A program made the translations under genes and the position numbers. A DNA stretch of 64,000 nucleotides, taken from contig JAEBUN010000029.1 of the NCBI GenBank assembly GCA_023014365.1, forward strand, positions 62,001 to 126,000. Direction: 5' to 3'. Shown one piece after another: positions 47,286 through 58,506 of the stretch. The notes below the pieces were generated by a model. It saw nothing but the letters and a program-made list of their open reading frames with translations, was not told the origin of the DNA and made no database searches. Numbering within the stretch: the stretch's first letter is position 1; the number at the start of each line of letters is the position of its first letter. Source of the DNA: Lepiota brunneoincarnata (Eukaryota; Basidiomycota; Agaricomycetes; Agaricales; Agaricaceae).

Positions 47286-48093
47286 GGTCGAGGGGGGAGT
47301 GTGGGATGAACGCGGCGCGAGAGGGCGCCTGTCGAACCCAGAACCTGTTCATATATACCGGAACCCGGGAGGCCCTGGGTCCCAAGGGACTTGACGTTAT
47401 TTGGTTCCCCTGATGAACGTGCTTCTGTCTTTACCAAGCCCATGTCACCCGTGAGATGAACCAATAAGAGACAAAAAAAGCACGCGTCTGGTTGCCCTTT
47501 TATCAACTGATGAATGGGCACACTTTGGCAAGCTGTGCGTCTGAATGCCGTTCCTTCCATAACCTGTGTCAGATGTGGCGTTTTTCGGAAACATTCGAGC
47601 ACTGCATCCACAAAAGTCCTGAAAAATGCCTGTCGCTTGATCATAAGGAATAAAGAAACGGTGGGGATATATTTTCTATAACCGGTCGATATTTTATTAT
47701 TATCCTCGTGTTGCGATGGTTTCTAGTGTCTATAAATTGATTGGCAGCAGATCACCTGCGTCATTGTCACTCGGGGAGGAGCAAATTTTCGCCAAGATTC
47801 GCGGCTTCAAGCATGAAGCAGAGGCCCGACTCGGCACCGGCTGATGGTGTCTGACTGCAGTCATGATAGAAGTTTTCCATGTTCCATGTGATATGTTGGT
47901 GACTTGGCCGTCCGAAGAGGCGTTATATTTCAAGAAAGAAGACGGGGACTGCCGCTCGTCGTGTTTTCCCGAATTGGACCGCTGGTATGATGCCTCCCAT
48001 CGCTTTATTTAAAACCCGAAATGTGTTTGGATGGATGTCAATGAAGACAGCGCAAATTTCATATCTACACCATGGTGCAATTGACAAGTAGCG
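47286..48093. other. Intergenic, promoter of DUF6534 gene 1 and 3' flank of the F-box gene
   Basis: About 810 bp. A 130-codon frame on - that overlaps the promoter and first exon (47252-47644) has no domain and is rejected. atatattttctataacc at about 47669 is AT-rich. No other feature. Confidence 0.5.
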
Positions 48094-48979
48094 TTAAACC
48101 CTGACTCCACGATGCCGGATTGCCCACACACGTTGTGCACCCGGACAGACCGCAAAATGGTCGAAAAACATATCCTCAGTATACACACTCTCATTGTACG
48201 GGCCAGATCTGAATTGGCATCCTCTACACGACTTGGGGGTCTTCATCAAGCGTGATTTAGGGTCGAAATAGGGGAGGGGAGTAACAACCATGTATCGGTG
48301 GCTGTGGTCAATCGTACAACCCTGCCGAGCCATCCGCCGGTCGTATGCTGCTTTATATCTTGAGGTGTTTCGAATTGGTGAATGATTTTAGCCCTTCCTC
48401 CCCTCCATGTACCTCAAGCGCAATCGCATGAGCTCTTCCTCGACTCAACAATCGCCTCCTCCTTTTATACATATATGGTTTGCCAGCGTACGTATCAGGT
48501 AGAGTGTACACAATCGGGACCTTCGAAAGGGCCTTTCGGGAGAGACCAAAGGCACCCTTTGCATCTTGCTCCGTCATGGGCATGAGCTCATTAGACTCCC
48601 TCAAGCACCGAATGCAGCATCGAATGCATTCAGGGATCCACAGAAATGCTCCAAAATCACTGCAAATCGCACATGAGGTAGAGCAAAGGGCATCAAAAAC
48701 CTGGACGGCGGTGAAGTGAGATGACACCCCTGTTATGGTAAGGGCGTGGAGGATGGATGGTACATGGGTTCTGATGAGCTTGTAGGGAGTGGATTCTTCC
48801 ACGACCACTTTAGCTCGTCGGTTAACGAGGCGCAATGTTGAGAGGGTGGACAAGTCGGAAAGCCGCAGCACCGCATTTAGCATCTCGACGGGCAGAACAC
48901 CAAGGTTCCCCAGATCAGAAAGAATCGGACGGTCATCCACGTTCAGCCCTGCGCGGCATTTTCGGCTTTCGTTCATCAT
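48094..48979 (-). CDS. F-box protein (frame break near the 3' third)
   Basis: Likely start MMNESRKCRAGLNVDDRP at 48979 (an upstream in-frame ATG at 49129 is also possible). F-box: LGVLPVEMLNAVLRLSDLST, LSTLRLVNRRAKVVVEES. Downstream HVPSILHALTITGVSSHFTA, VFDALCSTSCAICSDFGA, IPECIRCCIRCLRESNELMP and KALSKVPIVYTLPDTYAGK carry Cys pairs common in Agaricomycete F-box proteins. The frame then stops at 48353-48355, but the sequence continues one base out of frame as KAAYDRRMARQG, RYMVVTPLPYFDPKSRLM, SCRGCQFRSGPYNES and FDHFAVCPGAQRVW, ending HRGVRV at 48094. A single extra base at about 48356-48358 explains it; no GT-AG intron restores the frame. The F-box recruits SCF ubiquitin ligase targets; the target is unknown. 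Confidence 0.7.
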
Positions 48980-49515
48980 AATGGGTGCGTAACACGGTGT
49001 GGTCCAGGTATCTGGGGTAAATTGCAAGTAGACGAAGAACCTCGTGGCGCATTTGACTGTTGCTGGCCTGGGACATTGGACGTGGGCGCTGAGAATAGGT
49101 CGCAAAATCGAATTTTCCAGCCGAGACATTATTGATTAGACATGGGGACAAACACTGCGTTTTGAGAACGCGGAGGTTTGCTAGCCTTTTCCAGAAACAC
49201 CCGCGACCGTGGAAAAGTAGGCAACAATTGCTAATATACGTATAATGCAGATAAGATATAGTAGACGATGAGGCTCCGGGTCGTAAATCTCATAAACAGC
49301 GCAATGCAAAAATACAACTGAACGATTGAAAAAATTGTGTGTGCTGAAGAAACTCGTCTACCCAAGAAGGGAAAGGAACAAAAGCCTGATACCCAATTTT
49401 ACAGTGATGATCGCCTATCCACAGGCCAGCCAAACCACGATCGTCTCTGCGCTATAAATCCAGGGGGGAAAAAGGGTTAAAAAGGGCAAGACTGTGTTCT
49501 GACGATAAAAGGGCA
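48980..49515. other. Intergenic, F-box promoter and 3' flank of DUF6534 gene 2
   Basis: About 535 bp with no recognisable coding region. May include an upstream in-frame extension of the F-box gene (48980-49129: MSRLENSILRPILS...). Confidence 0.5.
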
Positions 49516-51658
49516 CTAACTTCTCCAGAAACTGGCCCAATTATATCTATCTTCTTTGGGCGGCAGCATCATGTGCGCCTGTTTCCTCGCTTCCAGTGGG
49601 CTATAATATGGCGAATACAAGTCAACATCCACATTCAAGCCCCCGGTCTCATTTTGACCCTCGACGTCGTAGTCGGAATCGGAGTCAGAGCTTGGGACTG
49701 TAGATATCCTGTATGTCCTCGTGCCTTGCCTAGACCCGCCTGCGATCGATGTATCGATGCCACTAACGTTCGCTCGTCCCCGAGTTCGCATTGGTGGGGC
49801 ACCAGTGAACACTATCCCGCTGGGCGGTTTGAGGTCAAAGTCACCTGTGGGCTCGGTGGAGAATTTCCCGCGCACGTTGAACCTGTTCGGCATTCGTATA
49901 AGATCCTTCCCGCAGTGCCTGGGGGGGGGGGGGGGGGGGCAAGTGCTTACATAGCGAGAAGAGAGTTGGTGTACACTGTATCGGGTGTGAATCAGTCTCT
50001 GACGCCAGGCCGAAATTTCAGTATATACTCACATCTTGTCACAGAGAATGTAACGGCGATGTAGACGAGGGTGTTAGGACGAGCCAGATACTGTATGAGA
50101 GCTAAGAATCCTTCAGGACGAAGCGTGAATGTTGCAGACTGACCAACACAATTTCCAGGATAGCAACGAAACTATACCGCAAATCGAAATTGTCAGATCC
50201 ACGCCGGGTCACAAAGTTCTTGGGCACTTGCCTCGTCACCAGACCGGTACCAACGACATAGGTCACCAGATTCGATAGCATCCTATCGCTCTGCTGGCTG
50301 ATATAGTCTAGTCCAATGTCCAGTTTGTTCTTGTGCAGCACAAAGCACATCATCCCGGCGATCATAACGTCTATTGCGGCGGTTGCACCAAATCCCAGGT
50401 AGATCACCCACTAGTAAGCGCGAGATGGCATGAGCTCAGTACCCAAAGAGACCACTGGTCAAGATGCACCTCAAAGTCATCACCAAAGCTCACAATAACC
50501 TCTATTTTTTGCCTGGGTCCGGAATGTTAGCCTTGGTCCCATTGATAATAAGGACGAAAAAGTGCCCACAGCTGAACACAAAACACTGATCAAGACATGT
50601 TAATATCATCATCACTATGGCGGTTCATTGTTTCGCACCTATTCCAACGCCTGGAGGAACAATGTAACGTGAATTTCAACGCAGATGGCTCGTTTAGGGG
50701 GCAGGGACTGACCAACAGCACATATCGCCACGACAGATATCGCGCCCTGACATGGGGTGAGATAATCAGTTTCCCCATATGGTCCCCGAGTCCGACGAAA
50801 GCTCCACTCACGGCCATAATTTTGGAAAACGTCGGACCGTTCAGGGCGGGAATGCTGGAAACTGTACAATGTGGAGATCAGCCCCGGATCCTTTACGGGG
50901 ATCAAACCGGAGATAAATACGTGTGTGTATTCTTCTGAGATAGATACTATAGATGGGGCCATGGGGTCATCAATCGATTGATCAATATTGATCAACTCAC
51001 AGTTGCACGAAGACGATTAACACAGCCTAGTAGGTGACAGCGATTATGTCGGTGTGTGGCTCAGGACGATAGGTATATTTGCTCACTTGTATCGTTGCGA
51101 GGGCCTGAAGAACGAGTTGCGGCATCAGCGGTAGGCACATATCACAGTACATCGCTGAGAGTTACCTTGACACTCCTGAAAGAATATCATCATGAGTGCA
51201 GAGGACTAAGATAATGGTGGGTTGCAACAGACCAAATATTTTTTGCTGAGGCCTCGGCAGCACCAAAGTTTGAAATGAGGAACGTGTGCACAAAATCCAC
51301 GGAGAACACAAAAGTGCAGGAGGTCGAGCAGGCTTTAGGCGGAGCAGGGTGAGACGGAGCTTGTGGAGCGTGTGGAGAGAGATATACCATACGACTGCCA
51401 CCTAGATTCATTCGGTGAGTCACGCAGAGGGAGCGAAAGGTTCGACACGTACTTTGAGCTTACAAAGCTTGGAGTCAGCCGGATATCGTAGGTAATACTG
51501 GTATGCTTGAAGAATCGTGACGCCGAAAAGACTAAGCGGCCATGAATGATATTGAGCGCCGGCCTAGAATTGGTGTGTGAAATAGCAACTCACACAGACC
51601 CAACCACGAAACCAAAGAACGGCGCAGCAAAGTCGTCTCCTGAATTGATTGTAGCCAT
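49516..51658 (-). CDS. DUF6534-type integral membrane protein 2
   Basis: Start ATG at 51656-51658: MATINSGDDFAAPFFGFVVG. Next exons include LFGVTILQAYQYYLRYPADS-type sequence (the YYxxYPxD signature), helices around 51300-50650, then VIYLGFGATAAIDVMIAGMM, CFVLHKNKLDIGLDYISQQ, SDRMLSNLVTYVVGTGLVT, and FVAILEIVLV. The C-terminal exon reads MPNRFNVRGKFSTEPTGDFD onward, a Ser/Asp-rich cytosolic tail ending YNWASFWRS, TAG at 49516-49518. Same family and strand as the gene at 45318-47285, so probably an old tandem pair split by the F-box gene, but they are well diverged. One intron holds a 19-G run. Function unknown. Confidence 0.78.
49921..49939. repeat. Homopolymer of 19 G
   Basis: Nineteen G in a row (C on the coding strand) inside an intron of DUF6534 gene 2, directly beside the exon start MPNRF. 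Its length is unreliable in any assembly. Confidence 0.9.
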
Positions 51659-52864
51659 TGAGGGCGACGCTAGTGTTGGGACGGATAAGGGGAAGAACTC
51701 GAACAGGTGGGGAACGAGGGGGTCGGAATATATACACGGCAGGGAGGATGCCGGGATATACCCGGATGCATCTATGTATGCACCAATTGCGGGTGTCTTT
51801 TTCGAAGATGGCGAAGCCACGTGTAGACTGGGCGCTGCGGGATCTTTGCATCACTGCTTGGCGCCAGAAAAGGGGCCCTGCATTCTGTCAAAGCTCATTG
51901 TGAACATGTTGTGCCACGGAGAACACGGCAACCACGTCTCATCCGGCTGAGAAGTGTTTACTTCTTCGGCATTCTGATCCTGCTCTCGCCTGCACCTAGC
52001 GGCTTTGGATTCACTGTGTCCGAATGTTCAATTCCACACGTGCCATAGAGCCGGAACAATGCAGTTGTAATCAGCAGAGATAGGTGCCAACAGCTCAAGC
52101 TAGAAGCTATAAGCTCCAAGCAAACGAAACAGCATTTGCCATAAACGAAATCTTATCTCGGAAAGCGACGTCATCGAGAAATCAAAGGGGCGCTCAACCC
52201 GGAATAATAACCAGATCCACAGCAAAATCTGCTTTTTGCCGCAGCCGACAGACAAGTCACTGATCGGGAATACAATCTCAGTTGAGATGGTGCGATTGTT
52301 CCACGGCGCCTGGGGTTATGGTTACTTCAGCATTGCCGGTGGTATTGATATCCATGGTCTGCCCCCACGCTCATAGTAGACTATCAGTGGCCATCGGAGG
52401 TATGCCTTCATATGCTAGACTTGTAACCTCATTACAGTGAAGGGCGAGCTAGCACCTGTGCAGCTCCTCGACCTGAGATCAGGCTTAGTAACCTATTCTA
52501 TGGTGTCGGAAGTTGGCAGCCCGATGTTACCGTCTGTTATTTTAAAAATGCTTAAATATAAATCTTGTTGGCATCCCTTTCCCCGATGTGCTCGGTTACA
52601 AGGCTGAGCAGAAAACCCCGACGAATAGGACTATATTGCTATCCCAGCCGTCGAACTTAAGCCCCAAGTGTCGCACTGGTCGTGCCTGGGCGGCAGCGGG
52701 GACTCACACTGAGTACACTCGAGGTTCTACTTGCGAATTCACCAGGCATAGTTTCGCGCGTTTGGTTCATATCGCGCTTATGAGAAAGCTCACCTTTGGT
52801 AGAACTGGAAATCAAGGGCAACATAAAATATACGAGTATATATTCTCATTCGAATGAATCATGT
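51659..52864. other. 1.2 kb intergenic, no supported gene
   Basis: Upstream region of DUF6534 gene 2 (tatataca at about 51730 may act as TATA on -). Only short unrelated open frames. Nothing recognised up to the EF1B-gamma relic. Confidence 0.5.
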
Positions 52865-53185
52865 ATGCTTCCTGTCTTTGAAACTAAACGCCGACTTGGG
52901 GGACCATTCAATGTGTTCTTTGCCATCAGCTCAGTTGGTGCATCTGCCAACAGCTCCTCGGCATCATCCACTTTCTCACCTTCCGTTGGCTTCTTCTCAA
53001 ACTTAGGTTGCCGCTGCTGTGCAGCCGGCTTCTCTTTTTTTTTTTTTTGACAAGAGGCACATGTTGAGTCTGCTTCTCTGCATACACGACGTCTCCGTAA
53101 ATTTCATTGAGTTTAAGCTGGCAGGTGATCGTCTCGAGGTAGCGGGCATTTGGCTTGGCTAGAAGTGTCGAGAGTCCTGGTAAGG
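52865..53185 (-). pseudogene. Elongation factor 1B-gamma relic 1 (linker part, minus strand)
   Basis: Reading leftward from about 53185: LLAKPNARYLETI, LKLNEIYGDVVYAEKQTQH and VPLVKKKK match the intact gene's RHLETIINQPKLKEIFGD, YIEKQIQFVPPAKEKK. After a 13-T (poly-A) slip the next frame gives PAAQQRQPKFEKKPTEGE, KVDDAEELLADAPTELMA. It covers only the end of the GST-C domain and the charged linker. The C-terminal EF1G domain is missing, and frame breaks show it is dead. Confidence 0.8.
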
Positions 53186-53379
53186 GAATGCAGACAGAAC
53201 AAAGGCTTACTGTGGATCGACAAAGATATTAAATCTTGAAAGTCTGGAAAACCAAGAAATTGTGTAACATTAAATTCTTCATAGATACATCTCACTGAGC
53301 GAAGAGGCGGGGGCACTGTTACAGACCAGAGTCGACATTCCATGCGAGGAGAGCGGAATTTGTGTGAGCAACCTCCGAA

Positions 53380-54600
53380 ATTCCTATATGGTATGGTGAA
53401 GTGCGTAAGCGGGGTGCGACCCGTTCATCCCTTTTCCCCCAGTCTGCACTTCACGTGCAAAGAGCTCCTTCAAAAAATTGGCATGCGATTTGGGGAGTCG
53501 CAACCATCCAGAGTCGACCACATTGTTGCGATAACATCGCGATATCCCGCTGCCTAGCATCCTAAGCAGCCAGGTGAACGGAGCTATAAGTTTCTGTATT
53601 GGCCATCGCTTCTTCAACATATGCGCCTCCTCCATCCGGGGTTAATTGGGGCACTTTATGTTTAGTAAGCTGTTCCTCGACGACCCGAATTCCATCGTTT
53701 GTCGCTGGGATCGGTCTTTGGTCTGGTGTGTCTGGCTGGTTGACCATGAACACTCCCTCAATATTTCCACTAACCGACGGAGGCCTCTTGACATGCTGAA
53801 CGAGGGTGCTGCCATGAAGAGTGCAGATCAATACAGTGTTGATGTAAGCGGATAGTGCTCAGAAATGCATACTCATTGTATATTCCAGACGTTCAATACT
53901 CGGCCCCACCATATCAACCCACAGGTCCCGCAAAATAGTTCTTGAAATCGTGATCGCACCTCTCGAAGGACAACCTCCTCGGTTTCTGGGGTCCCGAGCC
54001 CCACCCTCATCATCTTGTTCGTCATCCACGTGTGATCCTCCGCCGCTGCCAAGCTCTAGTTCAGATCCCCGTGCCCGGGGGCTTGCGTCGACCAGGCTTT
54101 TCTGTAACCACTTGCAGAGATTAGATGCTTTGCTGTGGGAGAAATGGGATAGTGGAAAGTTAATATACATTCGAGGGTTGGAAAAGAGGGCATAAACGGT
54201 CGCAGCCATTGATATCAACATTTATGACAACGGTTGGACCGCCAGCTGGCAAAGCCACCGAGCAGCAGATGCAGGCGTTGGAAGGAGGAATGTTCCTAAT
54301 CCTGGATTTCTCGTACATTTGCAAGGAGTCAGTCCCACTCCTGTGCCAGGTTTGACGCACTCCGCTGCTCCGGTCTGCAAGGACTTTTTTTTTCGCCCTA
54401 GCTTCTTCTTCATCGAGAAACTCTCGAGCTGTGCGGGAACCTGCTTTCTCCAGGGAATTTGATACAGCCAAAATGCGATCGGCAAGGGCTGGGTTAAGGT
54501 CTTCGAGTGACTTATGCTCAGTCATACCTTTGTCCATCAGAAGTACTATTCCACGCGTACCGTTCCCCAGTACTTCGTGTGCCATTTGACAGAACTATTC
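53380..54600 (-). pseudogene. TPR-CHAT domain gene relic
   Basis: Fragments in order on the minus strand, in changing frames, match the common Agaricomycete TPR-CHAT architecture. LEDLNPALADRILAVSNSLE with KAGSR is the end of the TPR region. TISRTILRDLWVDMVGPSIE is the CHAT entry helix. VFMVNQPDTPDQRPIPATND, VEEAMANTETYSSVHLAA is the CHAT core at its usual His (LACHG expected; cut after LAA). YRDVIATMWSTLDG is the late CHAT strand. Stops and frame changes separate them and large parts are missing. CHAT domains are caspase-like peptidases of unclear role in fungi. Confidence 0.65.
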
Positions 54601-55179
54601 AATTTTTGAACATGTCAGCGCGTCGTTAACTAGTTCGAGTATCAGAACCACATGAGCCTCAAAAAGTATTGAATAAAGAAAAGAGTGTCCAACGTTCCTA
54701 TTACTTAGTCGTTCGTCCGTTGCGTTCTGGCAGAGGCCAGGTATGCCACCTGGTTCAGAGAGAGGTGTGCTGACGCACAGTCACAAGTGTGTCAATATAA
54801 AAAAGATGCCCTCCGACCGTCAAGGACAACAGACCAAAGACACCATGTACGCAAACCAATAAATGTACTGACGGATATGTCAGAGAACAGACCAGGGTGA
54901 GCCATACACGCCATGGGCCATGTAGTGCTCCCACATACTCACCCGATGATCCTGAACAAACGTCGATTGGCTGAAGTCCAAGTCGGCGGTCCAGGCCATA
55001 TATATTTTCTGCTGAGCATTATTATTGGTGGAGGGTCGTCCGACGAGCCTGTTCAAGCAGCGTGCGCGCCAAGGCGAGATCGACTGACCATTTATGTCCA
55101 AAATATCTCACGACCTGCGAATATTAACAACGTGACCTTGTCAATCTTTCATCTCATCTCTTCCCTCCAAAATTCTAAA
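54601..55179. other. Intergenic, EF1B-gamma promoter
   Basis: About 580 bp upstream of the EF1B-gamma ATG. The last 50 bp are pyrimidine-rich (tcaatctttcatctcatctc), typical for highly expressed fungal genes. A minus-strand frame at 54880-55101 (DINGQSISPWRARCLNRL) could be a fragment but is not recognised. Confidence 0.5.
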
Positions 55180-56720
55180 ATGGCCCCCGTCGGCACTCTT
55201 CATGCTCCCCCGGCTCACTACAAAGCGAAAATCGTACGCAGACGCCCTTCCTATCCTACTCATCAGAATCACTCAGATCGTCCGCTCAGGTTCGGGCCAC
55301 CGCCGCCCTGGCCGGTCTCGAAATTGGACTCACCCCGACCTTCGAATTCGGCGTGACTAACAAATCCCCAGAATATCTCTCCAAGTTTCCCCTGGGAAAG
55401 GCTCCGTCCTGGGAGAGCGCAGACGGATTTAAGCTCTACGAGGGTGCTGCCATTGCCCGCTACTGCGAGTCATTTTCTTCTTATCAGTTATCTTATCGAT
55501 CTGACTCATTATTGCAGTGGCTACCCTCGCACCAAACTCCGGCCTCCTTGGAAATAGCCTCGAAGATGCTGCTCTCGTAGACCAATGGGCCCATGCTGTT
55601 GAAACCGAAGTCGATATCAACAGTCTCGGTATCAGTGCTATCTGCCGCGGTATGGTCCCCTACAACAAACCCGTACGACAAGAGAAATTCTTCAAAAAAT
55701 CTTCATTCCACTGACACAATCACATAGACTGAAACAGTCTATTATGAACGCCTCGAACGAGGTCTTGCCGTACTCGAATCTCATATCGCCACCCGCACCT
55801 TCTTCGTCGGTGAACGCATCACCCTTGCCGACCTCTCCGTCGCAGCCTACATCTTCAGATCCGTAGCCAGCGCAATCGACGCTTCCCGCCGGGCCAAGTA
55901 TCCCAATCTCATTCGTCACCTCGAGACGATCATCAATCAGCCCAAGCTCAAGGAAATTTTCGGAGACTGTCGTGTATATAGAGAAGCAGATCCAATTTGT
56001 GCCCCCTGCCAAGGAGAAGAAGCCGCCCGCACAGCAACAGCCTGCCCAGCCTAAAGCTGAGAAGAAGCCAAAGAAGGTTGAGGAAGAAGACGATGCCGAG
56101 GAGCCGGATGTTCCACCCGAGCCGAAAGCCAAGAACCCGCTGGATGATCTTCCCAAGTCGACATTGAATTTGGAGGATTGGAAGCGTGCGTATTCCAACA
56201 AGGATACTCGCGGACCTAATGGTGCCCTGGAGTGGCTGTATCAAAAGTGAGCTTTGCTCAATCCCCTATTCTCGGACGTGGGGTGCTGAGATAATGTGTA
56301 GCTTTGACCCTACCGGGTACTCCATTTGGCGTGTCGATTTCAAGTACAACGAAGAGCTCACACTCACATTCATGTCGTCGAATCAAATCGGCGGATTTTT
56401 CAACCGGCTCGAGGCGTCGAGGAAGTACCTCTTTGGATCCATGGGCGTGCTCGGCGCGAACAACGACAGCGTTATTTCCGGAGCACTGATCCTTCGTGGA
56501 CAAGAGGTTGAGCCTGTGGTAAATGTTGCACCAGACTGGGAATCGTATACGTACAAGAAGCTCGATATCAACAATGAGGAAGATAAGAAATATCTTGAGG
56601 CAGCGCTCGCTTGGGATCTTGAGATCGACGGTAGGAAGTGGGCAGATGGCAAGAACGTGAGTGACCTTTCTTTTCTTGTCTCGGTTCCGTTGTCTGATGA
56701 GTCTGGATCAGTTCAAATAG
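55180..56720 (+). CDS. TEF4: Translation elongation factor 1B gamma (EF-1 gamma)
   Basis: Structural subunit of the eEF1B nucleotide exchange complex for eEF1A, cytosolic. Start ATG at 55180 (MAPVGTLHAPPAHYKAKI), intron, then RATAALAGLEIELTPTFEF and FPLGKAPSWESADGFKLYEG (GST-N), LGNSLEDAALVDQWAHAVET, ERLERGLAVLESHIATRTFF and ITLADLSVAAYIFRS (GST-C), a Lys/Pro/Glu linker (PPAKEKKPPAQQQPAQPKAE), then the EF1G domain: LNLEDWKRAYSNKDTRG, WLYQKFDPTGYSIWRVDFKY, NQIGGFFNRLEASRKYLFGS and WESYTYKKLDINNEEDKKYL, ending GRKWADGKNFK. The final intron leaves a three-codon exon, TAG at 56718-56720. About 410 residues, normal for the family, all frames intact. TEF4/CAM1 are the yeast names. Decayed partial copies lie on both sides. 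Confidence 0.95.
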
Positions 56721-57640
56721 GTGGATGCAACTTGCGTACTGTTGATAGTTAATGATATAAATGTATGTGTGAAACAAAAGTGACTATAAGAGAACGATCG
56801 CGGAAAGAGCATTTCAACGCCCCATTCGACCCTTGCGATGAGTATCACAGAGGTGTGGGTTGAAAGGTCGCGACCAATTGGGAGTGGTGGTGTCTACGAC
56901 GGGTGGAATGGGGAGGGTGGAAGGAAGGAAGACCGGAGCTCAACAAGTGTCGAGAGGAAGCCCGTGCGTGTGGAGGGTTTCCAAGCATGCGAACATCCAC
57001 CTGGGAGCTCTTGCAGTAATTGGCGTAGATATTTCGGTCAGGTAGTCAATTCGCACGTGGCAAGAGTATATAGTGTACCAAGTGTAAGAGGGAGGCCTTC
57101 TCGTTGAATCTGGATGGAAGGAATGCGGGAGGTCATCGTGGACGCTCTGAGAAGGCCCTGCGAGACGCTAGAGGAGTGTTCCGTCGTGACCGAATGGACT
57201 GGTGGTGAGAGGATAGAAAGAAAACTTGAAACGCAGTGTGTTGTCAGCAATTTTTCTCATGAATGCCCATGGCCTCCATCCATCGATGCTACTTATTCTA
57301 CAACGACGGATTACTAGTGAAAAGCTGCATCATGCAAAACCCAAACTGCCCACTCCCTCCCCCACCCATCAGTGGACCATCTATCTATCATCGGTACATG
57401 CGGCGACCCTGCCATGTACTAGACACTGCCTATAATACGTCGGTTCTGGAACGCTGCAAGTCCGCTGTAAAGGGGCGCAGACACTCTGGCTGAGCAGATC
57501 TGGCGCGAGACTTGGCTGCTGGACTTACCCACAGTCAGTGCACATTATAGTATAGTATGCTAGACTGTAACGTTCACCTTCATCATCACTTACAATCCTA
57601 AACTTATCACCACCGCTACCCACTTCACCTGCCCTGCACC
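56721..57640. other. Intergenic with a sequence echo at about 58140
   Basis: 3' flank of EF1B-gamma. The segment near 56810 (catttcaacgccccattcga) resembles tttttcaacgccccatttga at about 58134, both followed by related purine-rich DNA, suggesting the 3' flank was duplicated along with the gene. tatagtatagtatgc at about 57551 is TATA-like and precedes the hypothetical gene at 57641. No supported gene. Confidence 0.45.
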
Positions 57641-57952
57641 ATGTCCTCCCCTTCCTCCTCCCCCTCCTCTGCACCAGGCATGCCGCATCAACTTCAACTA
57701 CTTATCCAATGGGACGTCTCAAGGCGCGCCTTGGGCAGCGTCGTCGTCCACAGACCCATGCATTGGGCCTTCCGACCCACCGAAGCTCGTAAGGCCAACG
57801 TTCCGAGGCTGGATATGAATGTCAAACACTTCACCACGTCCGGTCTCGCCAAAATAGCACACGCCCAACTCGAACTTCTCCATCGGTTAGTAATACGAGG
57901 CCCTACTGATGGACAAGACAAATGTTATATTGATGGCACCGTGGGGGGCTGA
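57641..57952 (+). CDS. Hypothetical protein, possibly first exon
   Basis: ATG at 57641 after a TATA-like element (about 57551) and a C/T-rich leader. Protein: Ser/Pro-rich start MSSPSSSPSSAPGMPHQLQL, then LIQWDVSRRALGSVVVHRPM, RKANVPRLDMNVKHFTTS, KIAHAQLELLHR. A possible GT donor (cggttagtaa) after LLHR suggests more exons, but none is recognised downstream. No family is known to me. May be a truncated or taxon-restricted gene. Confidence 0.35.
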   Translation: MSSPSSSPSSAPGMPHQLQLLIQWDVSRRALGSVVVHRPMHWAFRPTEARKANVPRLDMNVKHFTTSGLAKIAHAQLELLHRLVIRGPTDGQDKCYIDGTVGG

Positions 57953-58500
57953 CATGTAACGAGGTGAAAAGCCGTACTTGAGGTGTCGGAGAGCTTTGGG
58001 GCTGTCAGTTTTGTATTTCTTATTTTTTGAAAGACGGCGACGAGATGATGCTGGAGAAGAAAGGCCGCGTAATTTGCTCAGCATGATTTTGGGCAACCTG
58101 AACCCAGCGATTCAATTGGACATGGAAGGTTTTTTTCAACGCCCCATTTGATGGCGGCAGAAAGTATGAGTAGGAACGGAGGGTTAAGTCGTGGGCAGGT
58201 ATGAGTGTGAATGAATCAATGGCTGCAACGGATGGAGTGGGACCAGAGAGGGGAGGCAAACATCTCGCCCGATTTAGCGCGATGTGAGTAAATAAATATC
58301 GATGAGCAAAATAGGTGTGTTCAAGTGTTCAAGGCCTCTCTGGTCTCAAACAAGCCTGTGATCTTTGTACAGCTGGACCCTTACAATAGGGATGCCCAAC
58401 ACCGCTTTCGTCGACGAACCGTGCGTCCTCACTCTATTTCACAAGCTGTCCTAACTCGAAGCCTTCAGAATGTTAGTATAGACTCTCTCCCTTTCAGAAT
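57953..58500. other. Intergenic, duplicated EF1B-gamma flank
   Basis: Contains the echo of the 56.8 kb flank at about 58120-58260. A minus frame here (58020-58259, SNGALKKTFHVQLNRW) is open but unrecognised. No supported gene. Confidence 0.4.
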
Positions 58501-58506
58501 TCCAAC

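Noticed and set aside
47252..47644. 130-codon frame on - before DUF6534 gene 1
   Set aside because: Overlaps that gene's first exon and promoter in another frame; no recognisable domain.
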